Notes under the pieces: generated by a model | Seen by the model: the letters and a program-made list of their open reading frames with translations, nothing else | What the model was told of the DNA's origin: nothing | The model's database searches: none | Shown here: positions 46,555 to 56,562 of the stretch, piece after piece | Layout of the letters: each line of letters starts with the position of its first letter | Numbering within the stretch: the first letter of the stretch is position 1 | Source: Ectocarpus siliculosus | Lineage: Eukaryota > Sar > Phaeophyceae > Ectocarpales > Ectocarpaceae | Length of the DNA: 56,562 bases | Reading direction: 5' to 3' | Assembly (NCBI GenBank): GCA_000310025.1 | Contig: FN649726.1 | Coordinates: 1,655,027-1,711,588, forward strand | Made by a program: the position numbers and the translations under genes

Positions 46555-49500
46555 CTATTCTACAATCTTTTGAATGCCGCATATGCTCACGCCATGGTCG
46601 CCTCCAGTGGTAACATCCCTCGCCCGTTTCCTGGGGTCTGGGAGCTCGTGCTTGAGCCTGCAGGCTGTTCCGTCCGGACAATAACCCTGCTTCGTCGTTT
46701 GTGTTCGGTTCGATCGTTACCGGTGGGGAAACAACCAAAACGGACACGCAGAGTGGCAGACGTGCATGCGCCGAAGAAAAGAAAAGACGAAGAGGGTACG
46801 GAGAGCGGGGGCGGGGGTCGGAGGGAGCATATCAGAACGGAACCCACTCGCAAGCGTTACACAACACTACCGCCCCGCACGACCGAAAATCAAGACCCAA
46901 CACAAGAAAACACACCCGAACCCACCCCCCAGTATCCCCCGTCATCGCAACCTACGGGAAGCGGAACCACCAACGGTTGGAGAGGACCAACCATCTCCCC
47001 ATCATGCCAAGCAACCGCTTGAGAGGAAGAAACGAACCTTCAAGAATCTGGGGCAGACCGCCGCGTTCTGAGAGACCTTCACGTGCAGGTACGGGCAGTT
47101 GGGCGTGAAGCACATTCCCTTCTCGAAGTAGATGCAGACCGGCATCTTCTCCGCCTGGACGGCGTGCGTCAGCAGGCACTTGTTTCCCTTGTCGCACCCG
47201 CCCTTTCTCAGGAACGCGCGGCACACCGCCACCTTGGCCCTGTCGTGGACGTAGCGGCACTCCTCGTCCGACTTGGAGCACTTGCCGAACCTGCAGAAGA
47301 AGAGGCACGGCTCGGCCGTCTTCGTCTTCTTGTTGCTCTTCTTCTTGGCAGCAGCAGCCGACGCCGCCTCCTTGCCGGTGCCGACCACGGCCACCTGCCC
47401 CTTTCCGCGGTACAGCGTCATGTTGCGGACGACCTGCAGGCGGGTCCGCTTGGCGCGGGCGCCGGCAACCACTGCCGCCGCCCTCCTCGACGTCACGCTT
47501 CGCGCGCGAGCGGCCGCCTTGCCCAGCAGAGCCGCTTTCCGCCGGGCGGCCGCCGGCGACGGCGCCGACGCCGCCTGCGTCGCCGCAACGCCGCTCTTCG
47601 CAACTGCGGTGGCCTTCGCCCTCCCCGCAAGCGGAAATACTTTCGAAGGAGCGTTTCCGTCTCCAGTCGCCCGAGCTGGCTTGTCCTGTGCGCTACTGGT
47701 TTTTCTGTCGATCGACATCTTGAGCCTCTTGGCAGCCGGGGTCGAGGCTGCGGCTGCGGCGGCTGCGGCAGCGGCGGCCCTACGGGCCGCAAGGGCAGAG
47801 CTGTCGACACGCCGGATGGCCATGCCGTGCTTGCCGCCACGGACGAACTTCGTCGACGAAGCAGCGGTCCCGCCCAGTTTTGCGAAACGGCTTGTCGCGC
47901 CGAAAGAGGCGCGTCGAGCAACCGCACCCAGTATTGTCGCTGCCGTTGTCATCGCCGCGCCGCGCTGCTGCGGTAGAAGGCTGCGGGCGCGAATAAGAGT
48001 CCTGTTCTTAAACCGCACGTGCTTGCTCCGGGGTGCTTGTCGCGAACGGCCAGCCGCCGAGGAATACAAGCCCCGTCCGCGCCCCCTTCCCCGCCCCCTT
48101 CCCCGCCCCCTCCAGCCGGCCCACGGATGAACCCACTGGCCTGCCACCCATTGCGAAGTGGGATACGCCCCGAAGCGCGCCGTCGCCGGTGCCCATGCTG
48201 AATGACTAGAGTGCGCTCGCCCCCAGCCTCTACCGTTGAAATGCCACGCCGCCCACCCCCCCTGCGAGGCAAGAAGGCCTCGAGGTGACTTGTATCGGCC
48301 TCTCGCGCCGGCGCCCGTTCCGGTCCTTCCCCGGCCTCTCCAGGCAACCACGCCCCTGCCGGCGCGCCCGAACGTCCTGCCAACCGCGCCCCCCCTCCCG
48401 AAGGCCTTGCTCTTGCTGCAATGAGCACCGCCTCGCGCTGCCGCCCCCCCCGAGTACCGCGCGACTTGCTGCCCGCCGGCTTGTCTCGACGGCGGACCTT
48501 TCCCGGCACGCGTCGCGACGACGGCGGCGGCGGCAGCGGCGGCGGCTCTACGCTGTTGGGAGGCCGCCGACCCCGAGTATCGCGCGACAAGCGGCTTTGA
48601 CGCCGTCACAGGAACGGGCGCCGCCCCTGCCGGGGCCGCCACAGCGGCTGCTGCAGAACTCCGCCCAGCGGCCGAACCCGAGTATCTCGCGACTGGTTTC
48701 GTCGGGGATGACGGCGGAGCGGCGGCCGCGGGCTTCGGGCGCGCGGCGGCAGCGGCGGGAGCTTTCGACAGAGCGGCGGCCGACGCAAACGGAGCTGGGG
48801 CCGTTACAGCGGCAGCGGTCGTTGCAGAACTCCGCCCAACAGCCGAACCCGAATATCTCGCGACTGGTTTCGTCGGAGAAGACGGCGGAGCGGCGGCCGC
48901 GGGCTTCGGTCTCGCTGCTGTGGCGGCTGCAGGAGCTTTCGACACAGCAGCGGCCAACGGAGCCGGAGTAACTCTCGATGAAGCCGCCGCTCCTCCGGCC
49001 ACCGACGAATGCGCGTTTCTACTGCTGATTGCTGTAGCTCCGGCTGACGGCGGCTGTTCCTTCCACGACCTCGCGGTGCTACTGTTTCCATTACCACCTG
49101 CGCTGCTAGCTGGCGCAACCCCACGGGAATCGGACCGAGCGGGGCCTCCTGCTGTCTCCCCTCTTCCTGTCGCCTTCGTCCACACGAGGTTGTGGCCGGG
49201 ACCCCTTCGTGGTTGCGCGGCCGACGATCCACCTCGGAACACGGCGGCGGGCGTGCTTGGGGGCGGGGGTCCCCCCACGGGCTTCTTCGTAGCGACATTG
49301 CTGGTACCGGCGATTTGGGCAGCAGTAGTGCTGCTGTTGGTCCACACCCGGTTGCGGTTGCCCGTCTTGGACTTCGTGCTGATGACGGCCTGGGCCGCAC
49401 TGCCTCTCGCCAGAGCCGTCGTGGTTTGGCGGGTCGCGCTGCTAGGACCGTTGCTTGGCCCTCCGGCTTCCGCATTGACCCAGACCCGATTCACCCCGGC

Positions 49501-49728
49501 TCTTGGAGCTGTGCCTGGTACCGGAGAAGGGGAGGCAGCACCAGGGACATGGGAGCCACCACCAGCAGCAGGTCTATCCGGCGGAACGGGAGCAGCAGCG
49601 GTCCTTTTCCAGGACATGCTTCTGCCTCGGCCCCGTCCCCGGGACGCGGGGAACGTGTGCCCTCCCCTACCCGCGGCGGCGGCCTCTCCGCCTCGTCCTC
49701 TTCCTCTCGAGTACGTGAGCAGCACCAT
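46555..49728 (-). CDS. ZC3H3: ZC3H3-like CCCH zinc-finger protein
   Basis: Two exons: 47038-49728 (897 codons) and 46555-46689 (44 codons plus stop), joined in phase 0, giving 941 residues. ZC3H3 proteins bind RNA in the nucleus and act in polyadenylation, mRNA export or nuclear decay. Four CCCH fingers lie near residues 808-828, 836-852, 866-882 and 893-911, including CRFGKCSKSDEECRYVH, CRAFLRKGGCDKGNKCLLTH and CIYFEKGMCFTPNCPYLH; the fourth (CPRFLK|QGYCPDGTACRLKH) is split by the intron. Spacing and wording fit animal ZC3H3, which has five; the fifth is absent. The N-terminal 780 residues are low complexity: RGG-type RGRGRG runs, repeated NRVWVN/NRVWTN/HNLVWTK motifs, and four or five spaced ARYSG motifs in Ala/Pro-rich spacers. 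The start MVLLTYSRGRGRGG is the first ATG after the promoter interval. Divergent from the C2-DENN gene. Confidence 0.8.
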
Positions 49729-49978
49729 CTTTGCTTTCCGGCAAAGCGACGTTTTGTGCAATGACGCGAGGTAGAGGCAGGCAGGCAGGAGGAGAAATTG
49801 GAGAAATTGAGAAATTGGTTTGGGGGGACAAACAATTGGAATTGATGGGTAGGGTGTTGCCTCGCCTCGCCCTTGATGGTGCCAAGCTGCAAGCAAGGAT
49901 GGTCCGTTCCGTTGTCTCTGCTCATAGCAGCCGGAAAAAGACACCCCCCTCATCGGGGGCGGCGACGCCGCACAAGCC
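49729..49978. promoter_or_regulatory. Putative bidirectional promoter, ZC3H3-like / C2-DENN
   Basis: 250 bp between divergent ATGs at 49728 (minus) and 49979 (plus). It contains a GAGAAATTGAGAAATTG direct repeat at about 49800-49817. The function is inferred from position. Confidence 0.5.
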
Positions 49979-51816
49979 ATGCAGTCGCACCTGATGAACA
50001 AGAGGCGCTCGGAGGTATCCGTCGCGCCGCTCAGGCCGCTGGCGCTGAACCGGGCGACGGAAATCCTGCCCTACCGAGGCACACTGTTCTTGAAGGGTGA
50101 GAGCGACATTTTTATATGATGAACATTCTCACCGACCCTCCGGAAATGAGCGCCGCCGGCCGGAGCGCGTGTGATGGTCTGATGCAACCACCCCCTAGCG
50201 TGCTGCCTGCTGGAGACGTATGCACGTAGTTGTTGCACTTGTGCGGATGAGCACGGTGGTAGGGGAGGCCGATGTCGATAACGTTCTTTGGGTGTGCAAC
50301 CAGGAGAGCAGAAAAGTGCAGAATATTTTCACACAACACTGCTTGACACGGAGAAGTCCTTGGAAGAAAGCGGTAAGACCGTCGTATCGTCGATGATGAT
50401 GATGATGCATCGCAGCAAAAAAACACACGGGCGTGCCCCTTTTGCGGAGTGTTGGCTCGCTTGGTTGCCTGGAAGTCGTATGGGTGCTTTTGCATCCAAC
50501 CGCTGTTTGCTGGTCTTTTGTCGGAGGAATCAGCCAGCAACTGGCGAACCTTTGGACAGACGCTGTCGGTGGCGGAGACTTCCCGCTAGACATACCACCT
50601 TACCCAAAGAAGGCACAACATACATGTTGCCATCAGGGTCTTTTTAGTCTAACTTCATCCACATGTATTACTACTTCGTACCTCCGTCTGCAGACCTGGA
50701 TCGTATGTACCAGTGGAAAAGTGTTCTGTGGCATGTACTTGCACTTGTTGCTCGCGCTCTCTCTTTGGCAGGAACTACGTATTATGTGTTGCGCAAGTGG
50801 CCGAAAACGCAAAATTCCTTGCTTGTAGCGGGTGTTCCGATGTCCAGCACTACTTGTAGATGCTCAGTCGCATGTCAAGGGGCGCGCTGGCTGTTTGCAG
50901 CGCGGTTGTTCCCTCCTGGCCGAGAGGAAACCACTGCTGTTATAGTGTCACCGGTGCACACGAGAATATTCCGCCCGTCACCGACAAACGCGTTGCACGT
51001 TGTGTTCTGCACGTCTTGGAGTGTTGTGTACCTGACGCCAGACTACTGCTGTACAGTAGTGCAATATGGGAGACATCAGTATCGACAGACATGGGATTCG
51101 ATTGCAAATGTCGACAGACTTGGGATTTCAATTGCAAAACGGCGCTGGCTCATTGGGGTTCGCACCACGCCTCTGTCCACGAAACCGTACTCCATAGGGC
51201 GCGCCCACACACATCGGACATCGAAATACCCGGCGCGTTCACTGCTGTTTGTTGCTTTTTGTGAACACACAGCAGTATTGTGCACCCAGTGCGCTATCAA
51301 CCTCTTACTCGCGCAGAGGGCGTACGACTTGACCTTCGGATTCACGGGCGAGGGGAGGTTGCAGTCTACCACACCCCCTTCACTTGAAAAACCCTTGCAT
51401 TTGTGCACAACAGTTTGCGCGCTCTGTACTGGATGGGTGGGGAGACCCAGCATGGAATATATAGGTTTTAGTGGTGGGTAGTGTGTTTCGAGTGTACTCG
51501 TTTTTTCGTTGAAATCGAACCCTCAACGGCCTTACCGCCAATTCCTTAGGGTGGTGGTGCCTTCTGCGGCACACGAATTGTTGCGTTAAACCAGAAAACG
51601 CTATCCTTGCAGCAGGTATGTACCCTTTCCCCCAACGTCGCGACCTACGCACCACGAAAAGAACCACACCAAGAAACAAGACCTACCACAAGCTCAGGTC
51701 CTAAGAAAACTCGCCCGTCCCTCCCTCCCCTTTCTCGCGTCTTTTGCCACACCAATCAATTGGTTTGCATGCACGCCGTACGTGCCAAAACAACTTTCTC
51801 GACAAACACAATGTAA

Positions 51817-51849
<33 letters not shown>

Positions 51850-54800
51850 GTCATCAAGGGTACGCAGCTCGTGCAAGCGCCGAAGCCCCCGCCGCAGAGG
51901 GAGAGCAAGCTGGGGGCAAGGCTGTCCGCCTTCCTTGGGGACGGGAGGGTCGAGGCCGGGCCGGTGATGATGCACGCCGTCAGCGTGACGTCCTGGCTCA
52001 CGGACGCGGAAGCCGAGGCGCGGGGCGAAGGTGGCGGCGGTGGCGGTGACGGCGGCGGCGGCGATAGTCCCGGTGTTGCGGTGAGATATGGAGGCCTTGG
52101 TCGGGGGGAGGGGAGGGGAGGCATGGGCTGTTGGTTGTATCCCGTGAATTAGAGGAGGGGGGGGGTCGTATCCCTATCTCTAACCGTAATCCCCAAACCT
52201 ACCCCATACATGTACCCTCTACTAAAACCAAGCTTGATACATATCCTCGCCAAGGCTACTGCTTGGTCGTGTGCGGCGGCGATGCGTTCGTTCTGAAAGA
52301 GAGCTGGTGATGGTGTCGGGAAGAGCAGGAGTACAGTGTAGGATGATTTTGTTGGGGGGGAGGGAGAGATAGGCGTGTTTTTTGTTTTGGTCGGCGGTGA
52401 CGACACCCTCCCCCGGGATTTAGTCCGCTCAAGTCAACAGCTGTCGAGGCTTGTGCAAGCGGATACCTTGCCATCGATTCTGGCCGCTGCCTGACAATCA
52501 AGCAAGCACATGCAATAAAAATCCATCACGATTCACCATCGTCCTCGTCGCTTAACACCCATACGGCTGGTTCATTTTTGCGCTGATTGTTTGTGCCCTG
52601 CACCGAACCCCCTTCCGCAACAACAGCGCTCCATCACCGGCGAACCAAACAGGGGCTCGTTCTCGGCATCGTCCGGCGAAGGAGGCTTCGGCCGCGCAAG
52701 CTCGGAGTCTTCCCTCTCGGCAGCAGCAGCGGGATCGGCAGCAAGAGGAGGAGGGCCGCAAGGCGCGGGGGCCCTGAGGAGTGGCGGGGCCGAGGGAAGG
52801 GGGGGGGTCGTTCGACGCACCCCCAAGCCCGATGCGGCGAGGACTAGCTCGAAGTTCGTCAGCCACGGGGACGCGGACGGGGGCGCTAGCTGGGACGAGG
52901 AGTTTTTCTTCGGGAGAGTGTCCGGAGAAGTTGCCGTGCGAATCGTCTGCATTGATAAGGTGGGGGTTGGGGGGGGGCGTTCATGTTTTGCATGCCTTCG
53001 CAGCGGGTAGGCCGTTGGCCACGCGTCCTCGAGAGAGGACGGACCATTGTTCCCACGGGATCGGTCACCGATGATGGCCGATCTTTCCTTCCTATTTTTT
53101 GCGAAAGATGGCTCAAGAGTATTTTCCTCATCTTGTAAGGACGGGGGTGCTTGTTTTCGTCATGATAGATGGCCCTGTTTGTTTGGCACAGGTTAGAGGG
53201 ATGTACATGTAGTGGTGGGGGAGGATGCACGGGAGTCCGGGCGGTTTGGCCCTTGGTTTGGGTTGCGCGTGTGGCGATGTTTTTTGTGTGGGCGCGGCTT
53301 CGAATGCGGTGCGTATACCTCTACTCTTTCGCATCAAGTTTTTCCCGATGCCTCTTGGTGGCAGCTGTGTGTGCTTGCACATCTCCGCCTTGTCGGCGTC
53401 ATGATGATCATTGTGAGGAGAAAAAAAATACAACAGTAGTTCCGCCCCGGTCATCATTCCCACCGCCACGGGCTCGTCGCCGCCTCTCACGCATTCCCAA
53501 CCAACAACACTCAACAAACTCTCGCTCTTCTTCCGGATGCTGCTGCCGCTGCTGATGCCACTGCTGTCAAGCAGCCTCTCCGCGAGGGCGCCGAGGACGA
53601 GGTCGTCGGCGAGCTCCTCATACCGGTGTCCCGCCTGCCGCAGAACGAGCCAGTGGAGCAGTGGTACGGCCTCGAGCCTCCCGTCGGGTCCGGAAAAACC
53701 TTCACCAAGGCGGCGCTCCTCCTCCGCTTCCTCTTCACGTCCAGCTCTAGCCCCGACGCCGCCGCCGCCGCCGCTGCTACGGCCAGTGGGGCGGGGAAGG
53801 GGGACAGCGCGGCGCCGGTCGGGAGTCAAAGGCAGTCGGTAGCGGCGCTGGCGCAAGCGGAAGATGGGGCGGCGGGGGTGGGCGGCAGCCGTGCGGGCTC
53901 TCCGGGGGGTGGGGCCGGGGCGGGGAAGGCGGGGCTAGGAGCCGGAAACGAGAGCTTCCGGCAGGCGTTGTTGATGGCGGGAGTCACGCCGGAAGGGGCC
54001 GGCGGCGGGGGCAGCAATGCTGATTCTGCTGGCGTTAGAAGGACGGGCTTCCCCGGAGGAGGGGGCGCGAAGCGAGGGGACGAGTTTTCGGTGGATCCTT
54101 CCATCGATCCCTTCGGTGCGGATGAGATCGAAGAGGGCGATGAGTATCTTGGTGGCGGGGGCGACGACTCCCAGGTGGCGCGGGCGGCGCACAGGGGAGA
54201 GCTGTCGCTTTTGCACTCGCAGCAGCAGCTGCAGCTGGGGAGCTGGGGCGGGTCGAACGTTGGCACTGCCGTGCTCCCGGTGGGTTTTGTTTTTGATTCT
54301 CGCAGGGGGGGGGGGGGGGGGAGGCGTGGCAGCTTTGTTTCGCTTGTGTCTCCACGTGCTATGCAGACGAGCTAACGTTGCAACAGACCGACTCGCTACC
54401 GACGGTCTTTATTGAGTGCTACATCCACGAACCCTGCCCTTGTCACACGCGGTCTCTCCAGCTGTGGCGCGTGGAAAGGACGATTAGGATTGGGGCGGCC
54501 TCGGTCGCTCTTCTGCATCCCGCTCCTACTGCAGCGTTGGGTTTAGTACGTAGTACTCTGGCCCTTCCGCGTGCCCCCCCTGCCTATATATGCAACTACC
54601 GGTATCTAACGCCTGCTGCGTTGTGCTTGCGGTGGTCGGGCTTTGGTGCCGAAGGGTACGACGGCAGCGGAAGCGGCGCTAGCCCTGTCTACAGACGAGG
54701 TCCTGCCCGCAGGTCTGGTGGACTACTTCCTCGTGGTGAGTTTGTTGTTCCGTCCCGCGTGCGCTCGGCGCGCACTGCAACTTTTTAGGTTAAGCGGGCC

Positions 54801-56440
54801 TTACACAGACCGCGCGCGGGGGAGAGGAGGCGAAGAGGTTCCCTTTGTTGCGGAGGGGGTAATTGTCCCCTCGCAGGATCAGAAATGAGGGATCTTCTTC
54901 TGTGGGTGAATGTATTGAGCTCGAACGCAGCAATCGGAGGTGCTCAACACGAGGCAGAGGGATCTCGGCGGGGCTCCGCAGACCGGCACAACAACACCCC
55001 CTGATGGCAACCGCTGTAGGTTGCCCGCACAGAGGAAAGATACAAGCATCTATATTTAGTTTTTCTTTACTTTTTTGGGCCCTACACTGCGCTGAATCCA
55101 TCGTGGTACGTGACCCCCCCCCCCTCAATTTGTCTTGTCGACCCGCACCGCAATCGATGTCGGTTGTGTGGTACGGCATGTACAAGGGGGATCGCAACCG
55201 CGGTGGTTTCTTTCGCGGCATCCCAAGTCGCGCCCTTTCCTGCACCTTACACTACATGTTTGGGTTGTGTCGACGGTCTTTTCTTTTGCACCGACTACTG
55301 AGCGGAGACCGGTACAATTTTCTACTGTAAAGACACCAACAACAACAACAACAACAACAACAACATAGGTGGGGCCAGCTGCGAACGAAGAAGGAAAGCT
55401 CAAGGTAGCGGACTACGCCGACTGCGGCTTCGGGTCTTCGGGCGCCACCGCCGGGAGGGGCGGCGGGAGCGGTCCGGGGGTCGACGAGCTACCGGCGACG
55501 GCTGTGGAGGTGGAGAGTGCCGTGTTGGAACACTTTCCGGAGGAACAGAGAGAGGATGCCCCGTTCCCTACCAAGGTGTGTTGGGGGGCGGAGTGCCAAC
55601 GGCGCACTGGTGCGGGCGGGCGGGGCGCATGAGGTGTCGGTCGCAAGGTTGGAAACCTAAAACAGCGGTATGTGGATGCCGGGCGGTGGTTTTTTCGCAC
55701 CTTTTGCGACGGGTTTTGTTCCTGCCGTAGGTGGCATAAGATGTCACGCCGCCTGGACAGAATTTGAAGGCTCGATTTACTCACACGGCAGAGAGAGAGA
55801 GAGAGAGAGAGAGATAGAGTGGCGATGCCGAAAACGGCGCGGCTTGGAAACCGTCTTTGTCGAGAGCATTCGGAAAACGTGCCGTTTGATTTTGCGTCCT
55901 CTTTCTTCGTCGTGGAGTAGTCGAGCTTTGAGCACCGATCCAGGGGGTGTGCCGTGTAGCGTCACCTACGGTATAGCAAAGGGGGGGCGCTCTTGCCTTG
56001 CCTCGAGGAGGCATGTCTTGCTGGCAGAGCTTCGATGTTCGTTTGCCCGAAAATCGTACTTGAAGGAAGACGTTGCTCTTGTTGCCCCCCGCCGCCCCTC
56101 CGATGCTCCTAACCAATCAAGCATGCTCAATTTTTTGCGCCCGGACACCTCCATGTCCTCCCGAGCGATAAACAGCGAAAAGGCCTGGGCAAATCTGAAC
56201 CCCCTTGCAACCGCTACCGCCACGCAACAGGTGGAGTGGTTCTGCTTCCCGCAGGGGCTGTTTCTCCGGTCCGCCGCGTCGCAGCCGGCTCCACACGTGT
56301 CCTCCTTCGTGCGGTTCACGTCGGGGGTCCGGTCGTACGGCCTGTGTCTCACCTTCTACCGCCCTGTGGACGTCTTGGAAGAAACGAACCCGTTCGTGGC
56401 GGAGTCAGCGCCGAGAGGTGCGGTGGCCGGGGAGGGGGGG
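49979..56440 (+). CDS. C2 and DENN domain protein (putative Rab GEF), 3' truncated
   Basis: Phase-matched exons: 49979-50096, 51851-52080, 52627-52959, 53575-54279, 54387-54545, 54655-54735, 55369-55575 and 56231 to the window end. DENN proteins activate Rab GTPases on membranes; C2 domains bind lipid, often with calcium. A C2-type domain is split over exons 1-4: YRGTLFLKVIKGTQLVQ, AVSVTSWLTDA, SWDEEFFFGRVSGEVAVRIV and EDEVVGELLIPVSRLPQ...EQWYGLEPP, interrupted by long Gly/Ala/Ser insertions. The upstream DENN part follows: LPAGLVDYFLVVGPAANEEG, VLEHFPEEQREDAPFPTK, VEWFCFPQGLFL and FVRFTSGVRSYGLCLTFYRP, the typical uDENN-to-DENN order. About 680 residues are visible; the core DENN and dDENN parts lie beyond the window. 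The first intron is 1.75 kb and holds no gene. Sequence after about 56430 is unreliable. Confidence 0.85.
51823..51848. repeat. (CA)n microsatellite
   Basis: A CA dinucleotide run immediately before the AG acceptor of exon 2 of the C2-DENN gene. Confidence 0.95.
55300..55368 (+). repeat. (CAA)n-tailed dispersed element, copy C
   Basis: TACTGAGCGGAGACCGGTAC, then a CTGTAAAGAC block and a (CAA)n tail ending CATAG. Similar to 2150-2270 and 20070-20133. The AG of CATAG is the acceptor of exon 7 of the C2-DENN gene (exon starts 55369). Confidence 0.65.
55791..55816. repeat. (GA)n microsatellite
   Basis: A GA dinucleotide run in the intron before the last visible exon of the C2-DENN gene. Confidence 0.9.
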
Positions 56441-56562
56441 GGGGGGGGGGGGGAACTTTTCCCGGCCCAACCCCCCCAGGTTTTGGACCGGGGGGTCCCC
56501 CCCCGGGGCCCCGGGAAGGGGGGCAAAGCCTAACCTTAGGGGATAACGGAAAGGCCGGGCCC
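56430..56562. other. Low-quality right contig end
   Basis: A run of about 20 G is followed by alternating C and G blocks unlike the rest of the window. The reading frame of the DENN exon cannot be trusted past this point. Confidence 0.85.

Noticed and set aside
47083-48971. Long + strand frames (297 and 285 codons)
   Set aside because: They are antisense to the ZC3H3-like exon and owe their length to high GC; the minus frame holds the CCCH fingers.
50097-51850. Large frames such as 50663-51481 in the first C2-DENN intron
   Set aside because: No domain and no splice-consistent link; exon 1 joins exon 2 across them in phase and restores a C2-type strand.
1-56562. tRNA and rRNA genes
   Set aside because: I looked for TTCGA-type T-arms and matching acceptor stems and for conserved rRNA words and found none convincing; the GGTTCGATTACGG at about 15688 belongs to a tandem repeat.

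Overview
The window is nuclear DNA of a eukaryote with many introns, most likely a brown alga (Ectocarpus-like stramenopile). Evidence: GC-rich coding exons separated by introns of roughly 0.05-1.8 kb, abundant CAG/CAA/GA microsatellites, a plant-type PRMT10, a flavoprotein with a signal peptide and an Arg-Ser-Phe motif like heterokont plastid targeting, and a decayed EsV-1-7 cysteine repeat (a family expanded in brown algae). No tRNA, rRNA, CRISPR or prokaryotic operon was seen. Both ends are homopolymer-rich and look like low-quality contig ends, and there is one gap of Ns at 45946-46045. I built gene models by hand, choosing splice sites so that reading phase is kept across introns.

Layout. 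1.4-5.5 kb (-): WD40 protein resembling the RIC1 subunit of a Rab GEF. 5.8-8.6 kb (+): divergent centrin-like EF-hand protein. 10.5-15.8 kb (-): PRMT10 arginine methyltransferase, 5' exon not found. 16.7-18.0 kb: element with 15-bp terminal inverted repeats. 18.7-19.2 kb (-): small unknown gene. 19.5-19.7 kb (+): EsV-1-7 remnant. 21.2-21.6 kb: 204-bp tandem duplication. 22.1-38.2 kb (-): one giant gene for a largely disordered protein of about 3,400 residues, with a possible nested + strand gene at 30.4 kb. 38.6-42.8 kb (+): HI0933/BaiN-type flavoprotein. 43.9-44.2 kb: 64-bp tandem array. 45.0-46.2 kb (-): acidic partial gene interrupted by the gap. 46.6-49.7 kb (-): ZC3H3-like CCCH zinc-finger protein. 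50.0 kb to the right end (+): C2-DENN protein, cut by the window end.

How they fit together. Genes alternate strands. Three head-to-head pairs (RIC1/centrin, giant gene/flavoprotein, ZC3H3/C2-DENN) have start codons only 250-340 bp apart, suggesting shared bidirectional promoters. Two genes are of Rab-GEF type (RIC1-like and DENN), and two act in nuclear or post-translational regulation (ZC3H3-like, PRMT10). No metabolic pathway links the neighbours. The most unusual signals are a duplicated in-frame mini-exon in PRMT10, three GC-AG introns, a (CAA)n-tailed dispersed element that forms one splice acceptor, the terminal-inverted-repeat element, the EsV-1-7 pseudogene and the giant disordered-protein gene.
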